Both the position numbers and the translations under genes were made by a program. A stretch of DNA of 64,000 nucleotides, from the NCBI GenBank assembly GCA_930367215.1, contig OV884056.1, forward strand, positions 230,321,127 to 230,385,126, written 5' to 3'. This document shows, in pieces, positions 33,771 to 43,916 of the stretch (the first letter of the stretch is position 1; the number at the start of each line of letters is the position of its first letter). The notes beneath the pieces were generated by a model. It was not told the DNA's origin. It made no database searches and saw only the letters and a list, made by a program, of their open reading frames with translations. The stretch is from Pollenia angustigena (lineage: Eukaryota > Arthropoda > Insecta > Diptera > Polleniidae).

Positions 33771-36390
33771 ATATTTTATCGAATGTGCTTCTTTGAGTCG
33801 AATAGAATTTATTTTTAAAGCTTTCTTGCAGTAGTTCTCTTTCCTCGATATTTTTTACTTCAATGTTAGCCAAAACTTAAGCAAAAATTATGTGAAATAT
33901 TGAGGGAATAGGACTTTTGGAAGAAAGCTTTATTAATTGAAATTTGACTGATTGAAACGGATTCGAGAGAAAGTTTAATATAAAGAATTAAGATTGTCTC
34001 TTAAAAAACAAACAGTTGTCACTTTTCTTAACGTATCCTGGTATTATTTAAGTAAAAAATGCTTAACATACTTTTATGATGATTGGTGTTTTTATTTATA
34101 TACCATTAATCCCGCACGGAACTGACTTTCATAAAACTTTAATAAATAATAATATTACGATAAATTCTGGTCTATTATTTATAATTATGATGCCAGATTA
34201 AGTAAAGAGTAGTTACAATTTATCGCAGATCCCGTACAAGGTCTATTCCTAATAATTTATAGTTTTTAGCGGTGAATATTAAGGATTTGGTACAGACGAT
34301 CAAAGTATTTGTACTAAATATATGTATTGTGGTTATTTTATTAAACTGTTTATGGTTTTAAATCCAAATTTTTCGTCAAATTTAATTTTCATTATTTCAA
34401 AGAAGAAAGGATTTTTTTTAACATAAAGTGATTGAACCCACAGAAAGTTTAATTTTACATGTTTCGATAGTAACCACACTACCTCCTCATAAATCTTTGT
34501 CGTTTTACACTCGCAGCCATTGACAACGGCTGGCAGCCAATAATCAAACATCAATCTTTAAACCAAATGGTATTTTTGCTTGGTGGATCAAAATTGTTTT
34601 GTTGAAATTTATTACCTATTTTCAATTGGTTTACATGTTTTTTTTCCCTTTATTTCTGTTTTCATACTTTTTGTCAAGAATTCTTCTTGAAGTCCAAAGC
34701 AAATGTTTTCTTTAAGATGGGAGCCAAGCCACCGAATAAACCAATATTCATAAGAACTTAATATTTTAGAGAATTTCAAAGTATTAATTTTTTTTTTAAA
34801 TTGTTTTTATTTAATTTTGCTTTTTTTATCCTAAAAAATCTTTAAAGCTTTTTAAGCCCCAATTATTTGAAAAAAGTTTTCGGCCTAACACATTTTTGCC
34901 ATTAACCAACCACAGTGCCAACATGCCCTAATGCAAAAGCATTAGCTTTTTTCTTATTGCATAATATTGCTACGTTTTCATTTTGTTTTTAAAGTTTTCT
35001 TTACACACTTTTTTAACATTTAGACATTTGTGTGAGCATGTGAGCGAGTGTGTGCGTGTGTATATAATGTTATTCAATTTTGCTTTGTTAGGTTTACCAC
35101 AAAAATGCGCGCGTTAGCACAAATGAAGCTAAACAAGCAGATCCTCCAACTAAAACGCGTTTATACTCACACACAAACTTAAGCACACAAGGCACTTCTT
35201 CCTTCTGCACTCTATTAATAAATATTTATACAATCACACAAATCCTTTAGAACAAATATTAAGCTTTAGAGCTAAGAGACTTGTTTATTTTGTTTTATAT
35301 ATTTTTTAAAATTTTTTGTTGCTTTTCATTTTAAATCGCATTTTTCCTTTTTTTCTTTTTTGTTGTTGCTCTATTGTAGTGGCAAAGAAATTTGTCTAAT
35401 GAAGTTATTTTGTTCTATTGTGTCTTATTTTTCTTTCTTTTCTTTTTATTTCTCTTGAATGCGTTAATATTGTTTCTTTAGATGTTTGTTCTGCCATTTT
35501 TGCATATAAGTGGAAAACGCGTCTGATTTTACGCGTTAGTCTAACTTTTAATATTATGGATTCCTTACTTAATACTCAAAGGAATAGACAATATATTGCA
35601 TGCCAAGAAGAAGGCAGAGGATCCAATGAGAAGGCTAAGGCGTCTCTGAATATTTAATGCACATTACCATCATTTTCAATTAAATGACAACAGACTGTAA
35701 TCGAGTATATTCTTAATGATTTTAACTGTACGCCCTTTTACTTTATATATACGAAATTCATTATAATTTCATCATTCATCAGTACTCTACAAACGTCGAA
35801 TTGTAGGTCCGTTTATGATCTGGCCTCAATCACACCTAATATAAGGAATATTTTACCTTTTGTTTTTACGTTGAAAAATAACTGTTTTTGATGAAAATTT
35901 TTGTTTTTCATTCGCAAAATAACTGTTATAAAATAACTTTTTAGATATCACTTATAACTGTTGCGATCCCTGCAGGAAACACGAAAATGTATGTTTAGTT
36001 TATTAAATAAATTAGTTTTTATTCATTATAAATAGTGTATAAGAGTTAACTTCAAAATTGAAAACGCAAAACTCAAAAAAGTCGAATAAAGGAATCTGAG
36101 AAGTTAAATAAGTATTATTCAGCATATTCGTCAATACGACGAAGAAAGTGTATCTTGGGCTTAAACGCTCTAAAGTGAGTGGTGGGCTTCATAGGGGACC
36201 CTTGGTAAATTGTGGATTCAACATTAAAGAATTTAGCAGTTAGTTTTGTTTAAATGTGTATAATTACTTAATTGGTCATAATTTCATAACTAGATCAGTA
36301 TTTGGTTTTTAGTTTATGGCATATTGAATAGACACTAGGGAGTGGGCTTTATTTAGGACCAGACCTGGGAGATTTGCATTACCATGTAAT
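33771..36390. other. No gene; GT/CA-rich patches
   Basis: The longest stretch without an identifiable repeat. It has a GTGTGTG-rich patch (about 35030-35065) and CACACA patches (about 35165-35195). Frames 34333-34554 and 35418-35657 have no motif. It could be unique host intergenic or intron sequence. Confidence 0.35.
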
Positions 36391-36394
36391 TGAT

Positions 36395-36466
36395 CATAAA
36401 ACACCAAACCCTTTGAAGAGATTGAGTTGTTACAATCGAAATATGTAAGGATAACCTGACCGTAAT
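36395..36466 (+). repeat. SINE-like element, left part split by an insertion
   Basis: GAAGAGATTGAGTTGTTACA and ATATGTAAGGATAACC align with GAGGAGATCGAGTGGTAGCG and ACATGTCAGGGTAACC of the copy at 37215-37260. The matching right part resumes at about 36940. Confidence 0.6.
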
Positions 36467-36471
36467 AGGCT

Positions 36472-36929
36472 CACATTTAACATCTACCATCAAACAAAAA
36501 TATCACCATTTTTGAAAAAAAAAAATGTTTTTAAAATTAAAAATTTTTTTGCTACAAAAGTGCCAAAATTTAAAAAGAAAACACAAAAATATATTTAAAG
36601 TTCCATTTTTTTCAAATTATTACAAATACTTAACAAAAAAAAACATTGCAATAAAAGAGAAAACTTGACAAATGGTAACGCTACTTTCAAAAAAAAAAAT
36701 TTTTTTTGTCAGTGATGCCACAATAATAATAGAACTTATTGCCACTTTTCTAGTGATGACACTAAAATAATCGAAAGATTTAGGATGGAATGAAATGAGA
36801 TAGGAACATCTTTTAAAGATGTTGAAAGGAGTTGGTTTTTAGCCCTATGTATTTCTTATGGAAAGATGTTAACATCTTTGGAAATTGTGGCAAATTGATG
36901 GTAGATGTTAGATGTTGATCAGAGTAAAA
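36472..36929. mobile_element. MITE-like insertion inside the SINE-like copy
   Basis: Inverted sequences AACATCTACCATCAA occur near both ends (36479-36493 and 36891-36905). AGGCT occurs on both flanks (36467-36471 and 36930-36934), but the inverted repeats are not exactly terminal on the right. The body contains paired AACATCTTT/AAAGATGTT blocks. Confidence 0.5.
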
Positions 36930-36934
36930 AGGCT

Positions 36935-36986
36935 ATAAAAGCCTGGGTTCGAGCCCCGCGGCAGTCAAGAATAAACAATTTTTAAT
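36935..36986 (+). repeat. SINE-like element, right part with B box
   Basis: Contains GGTTCGAGCC (B box, 36946-36955) and GCAGTCAAGAAT, continuing the split element from 36395-36466. Confidence 0.6.
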
Positions 36987-37417
36987 CCAAATTTTTTTAA
37001 TATTTTTTATCAGGCTTAAGTTCATCAAATTTAATTTTCATTAAATTATTTTAATGGAAAAACATGTAAAATCAATTAAAAATGGAGAATCATTCAAAAA
37101 AGCAAATTTCGATCTACCAAAGGTTAAAATTCAATTTGGTTTAAGGATTGATGTTTGACTATTGACGTCAGCAGTCGTCAATGGTTGCGAGTGTAAGACG
37201 GCAAATCCCTCTGAGGAGATCGAGTGGTAGCGCTCGAAACATGTCAGGGTAACCAGCCGCCTGGGTTCGAATCTCAGGTCAGTCAAGAATGAATGATTAT
37301 AAATAACAATTTGAACTAATTTTCATGTTGTAAAATTCCTTTCTTCATAGAAATAATTTATTGAAAATTAAATTTGATGAACTTAAGCCTGATTAAAAAT
37401 ATTAAAAAAATTTGGAT
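36987..37417 (+). mobile_element. SINE-like element with terminal inverted segments and B box
   Basis: Nearly the whole body matches 24686-25072, including ATCGAGTGGTAGCGCTCGA and the B box GGTTCGAATC (37264-37273). Its ends are inverted copies of one another for about 75 bp: CCAAATTTTTTTAATATTTT, then CAGGCTTAAGTTCATCAAAT. A pol III promoter inside an inverted-repeat frame is unusual; it could be a SINE trapped between two opposite element ends or a TIR element that captured a tRNA-derived sequence. Confidence 0.7.
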
Positions 37418-38350
37418 GTAAAACCATAAACAGTTCAACAAAAATAACCACAATACTAATTAATGATAAATTAATTTAGCGAACATAATTTTGCATTACC
37501 ATTAACTTTAACCATTTAACCCACTATATTTTGCACAACATTATTTTCTTTAATGAGTAGTGCATTATCGTTTAAATATGTACCATTAAATTGTATGTCA
37601 ATTAATGCTTTACATTTGCGTTATTATAAAAAGCCATCATGAATAGTTATTTTTTTTTTTTTTTTTTTTTTTGTTATCGCTAGAGGAGTGTAAAAAATAA
37701 CGCATTATTTTTGCATAATCATAAAATTATCTTATGAAGTAATTCAAAAGATTTTGTTATTTAGAAATTCGGAAGCTGCTTTTGCAAATGGCTTAAGATA
37801 TTTGAGTTCTGCAGTAATACCTCCCAACTTTCTTAAATGTGACGCATTGGTTCTTTAAAAATGTACGATTTAATATCGTGTTGAGAAAATTACTTTCTTA
37901 ACAGTTGACTTTTCGTGTTAATTAATTTATGGACAATGCAAAAAAAAACATTGTTATTTCTACACTACTCTAATGATAATGCAATAATAATGCACTATTA
38001 ATGATGTCTTTTGTATTGTAATTTTTTAAAAATTTTATTTTCTTCGAAGTTGTTCACGGAAACAGTTGTCCAAATTAAAAAGCAACAAAATATTATGTTA
38101 AAACGGCAAATTTGTAATTAGTTTTTTTATTTGATTGCTTACAAATATTTTATTTAATATTACGAGCTCCTTGTTAAAAATATTTGTTGAATGCTAACAA
38201 TTTTAGTAAACAAAAGTATTTTTTATATTTACAAATTCTGTTGTTGGTGCCTTTTCAATTAAAAAGTTAATTGCATTGAAGAATATGGTATTCAATATGA
38301 CAATTGATTTGTCGTAATTTTTTTCTGTCTTCTTTTTCATTTGAAATTTT
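37418..38350. other. No gene; 23-T tract at 37650-37672
   Basis: AT-rich interval. The homopolymer at 37650-37672 may be a retroposon tail, but nothing adjacent supports this. Confidence 0.4.
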
Positions 38351-38354
38351 AATA

Positions 38355-38487
38355 TTTGGTTAGACTTGAGCTCCTTAAATTTAATTTTCATTAAATTACT
38401 TTACTGAAGGAAGGAATTTTACAACATGAAATTTATTAAAATTTATTGATTATTTTTATTCATGACTGAGCTGGGAATCAAACTCGG
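38355..38487 (-). repeat. SINE-like tail, minus strand
   Basis: Reverse complement contains a B-box-like GTTTGATTCCC, CAGTCATGAAT, then TTTCATGTTGTAAAATTCCT and GGAGCTCAAG, the tail order of the SINE-like copies at 24.9 and 37.3 kb. It runs directly into the 93-bp array. Confidence 0.65.
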
Positions 38488-38766
38488 GTTGAATTAAAGT
38501 TTCGAGAATAACTACATTCTCATCATCACAATTCATTGCAGTTTTACCCTCGGCACCACTGCGGTGCCTGCCAGCCAGGAGTTGAATTAAAGTTTCGAGA
38601 ATAACTACATTCTCATCATCACAATTCTTTGCAGTTTTACCCTCGGCACCACTGCGGTGCCTGCCAGCCAGGAGTTGAATTAAAGTTTCGAGAATAACTA
38701 CATTCTCATCGTTACAATTCTTTGCAGTTTAACCCTCGGCACCACTGCGGTGTCCGCCAGCCAAAA
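38488..38766. repeat. 93-bp tandem array, three units
   Basis: Units start at 38488, 38581 and 38674 (GTTGAATTAAAGTTTCGAGA) and include a GC-rich palindrome GGCACCACTGCGGTGCC. The first two are almost identical and the third has a few changes. The array begins where the tRNA-like body of the SINE-like tail would be. Confidence 0.92.
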
Positions 38767-39459
38767 GTCTTTAACCAATGGTAATGGTGGTTCGAGATTT
38801 GCTGCAATTAATTATAATTTTTCAATTCATTTGCGTTTTTTCAGTTTTCTCGTATTCTTTCAGTCAAGACTTTGTCTTGTATACCTGAGTACATTTGTTT
38901 ATTATGTTTTTGTCCCTTTCTTTGATATTTTATTTGTACAACTTGAAGAACTAATTTAAGCATATAGAGCTTGTGCCATAGCTATCTTTTTCTTGTTCTT
39001 TTTTTGGAAAATTTTAACGATATCTCTGAAACTACTGGGCATATTTGAAACCAATGTAAACACATCTTAAGTATAATATTGCTGAATAATTTTGATTTAT
39101 TTTTTCACAGGGTATGGTGAATCGTTTTCAAGTTATTCCAATTTATGTGGCGGAAGTACCTTAATATTGAACATAACCGTATATAGCGAACAGTCGAGCT
39201 GATAGATAAAAGAAGATTTGGATATTTTCAAATAACCTTAAAAACTACATTCAGTTCTTAATCAACAAAAACCTTGTTCCATTGTGTTACAAATTACATG
39301 TGTTATTAAAAAAAATTTAACCCTTTTGTGCATGAAGTTCCCCAAGTACTTTTTAATAAAATTCTTTTTAATTAATTTAAAGCAAATATTAAAATAACTT
39401 TTAGAAGTTTTATTTAAATGAATTTTTTTTTTAAAGATTTTAGAAGGAGTCCCTTATAA
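38767..39459. other. No gene
   Basis: AT-rich. TTAACCCTTTTGTGCATGA at 39317-39335 resembles a piggyBac end but has no partner. Confidence 0.4.
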
Positions 39460-40360
39460 GGGACAATATGCAATATCCGCACATGAAATGTGAAATTTTT
39501 TCAAACATTCTTTTGGGTGAAGGCCCTTGTTTCACATAAAATTAAACTTGTAACCGCAGTTTGCACATCTTTTCTCCGTTTTGGAGAAGTCTATTATCTG
39601 ATTTCTACCTCTTACAGAGGGCACACCGTACGTTTCTAGGCCAGAAGTGGCTATATATCTACGGAATTGCAACAACTTTGAGCAATCTAGATCATTTGAA
39701 TGCAGCTTTCTCATTAGTAGCCAACCATTAACAACGGAAGCATCCAACAGATATGCAAAAATTGGTCACCACCACTTACGTTGTCTTATACGTGACCGAC
39801 GAACAGCAATTAACTGGTCCATTTTGTCTACACCATCCATGCCTTGATTGTAATGTTGAAATACTTTGAGTTGGGTATCTACATGGCGCCTTCTCCTCTC
39901 GCATAACGCATTCACGTTCCAATTTAATTTTTGTCAGAATTAGTTCCTTAGGCGACAACGTTTTTGCCTTTCCATCGTACGACGAGTATATTGCCATTAT
40001 CAGAAAAACGATAGTCCGTAGATCCTCTTTGATATTTTTTCATTTCCGAAACGGGACGAAGAGGCTATTTTTCGGTTGGACTATTGCTTATTGTACCAAA
40101 TGAACATATTACAGAAGCTGACAAATGCCGAAGACGCTTCATGGATATGAAATAATTATCAATAAAAACCTTTATGTAAGAAAAATTAAAATTTTCAATT
40201 GAAAAAAATAATTCATTAAACATTTCCATCCAAATGAGGTATTGCAAATATGTCGGTATTTTGCAAGTTGTCGTCTATATATTCTAACTGTTCCAATATT
40301 TCAGCAACTGTAAGTCTGTATAAGAATAGCAATGAATATTACCATAGAGCATAATGTCCC
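39460..40360 (-). mobile_element. Internally deleted piggyBac-like element
   Basis: Ends are GGGACAATATGCAATATCC and, on the reverse strand, GGGACATTATGCTCTATGG. TTAA follows the right end (40361-40364), and a mutated ATAA precedes the left end. piggyBac inserts at TTAA. The element carries the minus-strand transposase remnant described separately. Confidence 0.8.
39532..40330 (-). pseudogene. piggyBac-like transposase remnant
   Basis: Minus-strand reading from about 40320 gives TVAEILEQLEYIDDNLQ (N-terminal acidic part), then directly FIDNYFISMKRLRHL, RGSTDYRFSDNGNILVVRWK, QGMDGVDKMDQL, RSRIRQRKWW, a stop, PIFAYLLDASVVNGWLLM and a tail ending in CANCGYKF. This is the normal order of the C-terminal half of piggyBac transposases, including the GVDKMDQ block; the segment with the first catalytic aspartates is missing. 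A TGA replaces a tryptophan in the RKWWW block and at least two frameshifts are present, so it is inactive. Confidence 0.85.
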
Positions 40361-41980
40361 TTAAAAGTAGGGATTGCTGTTCGGTTTTAACCGAAACCGA
40401 AACTGCGGTTTTAAATGCCTAAAAACCGAAACCGAAAACCGACAAAAAAACCTCGGTTTAAGCTTTTACTTTAACAATGTATTTATGCTTGAAGAAATTG
40501 CAAATTAAACATCATACTCGTACTTCATATACAAAAACTTTATACATAACAGCCTTCAACAATGACAAGGTATTTCAAAATTCTTAAAATTGAAAATAAG
40601 TACTAAGAAGAACAAATGTTATCTTTATAACTCTTAAGTACACACCTTATTCGTGAGGCATAAACTGCCACCTGGGACACTTGAATTTTGTAGTGAGTTT
40701 CTTGTGGCTACAGAAAAAACTCACACTAACGAACCGCTGGACAAGGCTGGGACTTCTTTTATATATATGGAGTTTTATGGCTATAGCAGGAACATTTTGC
40801 TGGGAAATAAAATAGTTTTTCGAAAAAACAGAAAAGAAAGAAATCTTATGTGTTCTGTATGCTTTTTGAAACGTTTCATTTTGATTTTATTTACTGCAGT
40901 ACATATATTATAGGGAAGGGCCTGACCAGGCCCAGGTGGATACAAAATGCACAACATTTTCATTTGGCCAATTGCGGAATTGAGGAATACATAAAATTTC
41001 GTTCTAATATACTTAATAATTATATAAAAAAAACTGGGAAAGTCAAAAAATGCCCGGCCAGGCCCAGGTATACACTTAACGGCGAATAAAAGTACCTGAA
41101 TTGAAACAAATTTAAAGATTGTATTACATGCAACAAAATATATATGTATGAATTCACTTCAAAAAGGCAAATGGTTTAGGAGATATTTTGTTTTATGTGC
41201 CTCCTGAACACTTTTTATTTTTGTACTTGAGCCCTTTTCAAATCAAATGATTCCATTATTTTTGTGCCGACTTTTTCGAAAAGGGTTATTCAAATTAAAA
41301 CTACTTCAAAAACGCAGTATGATTTATTTTTTTTGTGGTCACATTCGAAATGACAAACATAAAATGTTCTTATTTATCCCTTGTGGAAGTAGAAGGCTTA
41401 GAAAAGCCAAATCATTTTAGAATTTAAATTTACCTTCTGTTACGTACGGAAAAACAAAATCATTATGCACCCATCTTTTTTTTATAAAGTACAGAAAGTA
41501 GGAAAACCTAAGAAAAACAATCTGTGCATTGGTGTGCAAGCTCAGCATATTTTCACGTCATATATCATGTGGCTGTTACGTGACATTAAGAAGTACAAAG
41601 CTATAAAAAAAATAAATATATTGATATTTATTTTAAACGAAATTGATTAAAATTTGCACAAAACAGTTGGTTGGAAATACATATGTATTATATTTTGCAA
41701 CTTTTTTTTTTTGGCTTGCTATATTTTTAAAAAAGTAAAACAAAAAATAGCCCCAAAACTGTAATTGAGGTCACACCATCTCGACTGTTAATTAATTCGT
41801 ATTAAATTAAATTTTTATTCTTATGTCAAAAATTTTTTGGTGAAATATTTAAAGCGCTTAAAATCAAGACTATTCACAATTTGGTAAAATATTGTTTTGA
41901 TAATGAGTTTAATTTACTATCAAAGTAATTTTTGGGAATAGAGTTTTAATTATTATTAAAGTAATTTTTCGGAGTACAAA
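40361..41980. other. No gene; short ACCGA repeats and GGCCAGGCCC pair
   Basis: 40390-40460 is built from AACCGAAACCGAAA-type repeats with inverted CGGTTT, possibly a transposon end. GGCCAGGCCCAGGT-type blocks occur at about 40928 and 41054. The frame 40653-40913 has no motif. Confidence 0.35.
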
Positions 41981-42817
41981 ATTTTCAATTAACAAGATTT
42001 CGTTTGACGTGCTTTATTCCCAATTTTGATTCTACATAAAAACACTGAAATTTATTGTTGATGGGATAAGCTATTCCTATGCGCATTTCACTGGTTGCTT
42101 AGGCCAGATCGTCAGGAAACTTCATCCAAAGATTTTAGAAAAACTAAAGATATTAAACCAAATAAAACTGTTAAGCGAATGAGAATTATAAGCACCAGTT
42201 ATTCTTGTAACAATATCAAAGCTGAAACAAAAACAACAGCAATTAACAGTGAGCTTATCTTTTCTTACATTCCGCACTACAATTGGTTGGAATTCATCCA
42301 ACATTAATTGTAGTTGTAAGTAGTTAAAGAAAAAACAAAAACAACTTGCTGTTGTAGTTGTTTCTATGGCCAGAGTGATGAATTTATGAATGTTATTTTT
42401 GTCAAGGTAATAGGGCCTAAATTTCTTCAATGTAAGCAAAATTCAATTTTTACTTGCTTTATTGGGTCCCTTACACACTCAGCAAGTTACTTGCCGACAA
42501 AATCAAACTCTGTAAAAAATTTTTTTCCTTACCCCGACCTTACCGCTGGCGTCTACAAACCAAGAGTTGCGCAAGAGACTTGCGCAAGTAACTTGCCGAG
42601 TGTGAAAGGGGTCTTGTTCAAAATCAAAAAATAAAGCATGCTGCCAGTTAATTTTTTTGTTAGGCCGTGCACTTGCCAGTTTATTGTCAAAGTCTTTGGA
42701 TGAAGTTTCCTGATGATCTGGCCTAAGTAGCCCATCAACAATACATTTCAGTGTTTTTATCAAGAATAGAAATTGGGAATTAAGCACGAGCAACGAAATC
42801 TTGTTAATTGAAATTTT
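41981..42817. mobile_element. 837-bp fold-back element
   Basis: Inverted ends of about 150 bp: TTTTCAATTAACAAGATTTC, then CCAATTTT, AAAACACTGAAAT and GGCCAGATC, GGAAACTTCATCCAAAGA on both arms. The left arm contains about 30 bp missing from the right arm. Left-arm copies occur at 855-1015 and a right-arm copy at 25640-25800. No coding capacity; open frames here read the repeat. Confidence 0.85.
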
Positions 42818-43916
42818 TTTATCATTTTTAAAAGCTTTTTAAGTGAAACTTAATATGTTTGTTATGAAGAATTTTTGCATTCCACATTACAAAACACAAA
42901 CATATTTCTCAAGCCAAAAAAAATACCATTGAAACAGAATTTATGGCTTAAAGAACCCTATACTTATTTCCTTATTTTATTGATCAAATTAAAATTATCT
43001 GCAAAAACGTCTCTAGCAACAGAATTCTATAGTTGTATGTTAATTTTTATTCAATAGCATACTAAATTCATTATGTACCATATAGTTTAGTTTTATGTGC
43101 TCTTAGCAATCTGTAGTACATTCCATTTCACTCACCAAACAAGATAAAGCTTAAGCCAATCCGATTTAATAAGGATTGCTGAAAGGTCCAGAGCAGAGCA
43201 ATATGAAAATAAAATAATGCTAAGAAGCTTAGATTTTATCAGAAATTGCAGCTATTAGTAGAAAATAAACAAGTAAGAGCGCATTATAATTGAATGTGCT
43301 CAATCATTGATACCCTCCACCAGGCAATAACTTTTTCTAAATGAACTTTATGCACCAATCTTTATTAAACTAAATATCACAATTAGTTATACGAAACGTA
43401 TGTATTATAATTTCTTATTCCCCAGTTAAAAAAATTGTAAGTGTCAACAAAAGTAATTTTAACAAACGGATTATCTTTTACGTAATCCTATTTTAAAAGT
43501 TTTGACATATCACTTAATGTGCATTTTATTATTTTAAACACCTTTATGTTGAAAATTCTTATCTTTAACGGTATAAATGTTTTTTAAAAAGCAAAATTAC
43601 AACCCATTTAAGTTTTTTAATACTAAATCTTTTGCGGTATCAATGGCATCGATATTAGCAGCGAAGCCAAAATAAATTTTTAGCGGTTCTTATGAAATCC
43701 AGCTGGCTTGCGATGGGGGAAGAATTTTTTTTTTAAATTTAATTTCCAATAATTTCTGTTTTTCGACAAATTGATTGTTACGTTTTGTACGGTTCCCAAT
43801 ATAATTGTAAATATTAATTGTGTTTCTTAACATGAAGGAAGTTTAAGCACGCATATGGATGCCAGAAAATCGTCATAACATTCTTACATCTATTTAAAAA
43901 ATCGTCAATCGTCGTA
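42818..43916. other. No gene; DINE-like block at 43262-43325
   Basis: AACAAGTAAGAGCGCATT and GATACCCTCCACC (43270-43322) resemble the 5-prime block of DINE-1/Helentron-type elements. Otherwise AT-rich. Confidence 0.4.

Noticed and set aside
39317..39340. piggyBac left end at TTAACCCTTTTG
   Set aside because: Does not pair with the right end at 40360, which matches the end at 39460 instead.
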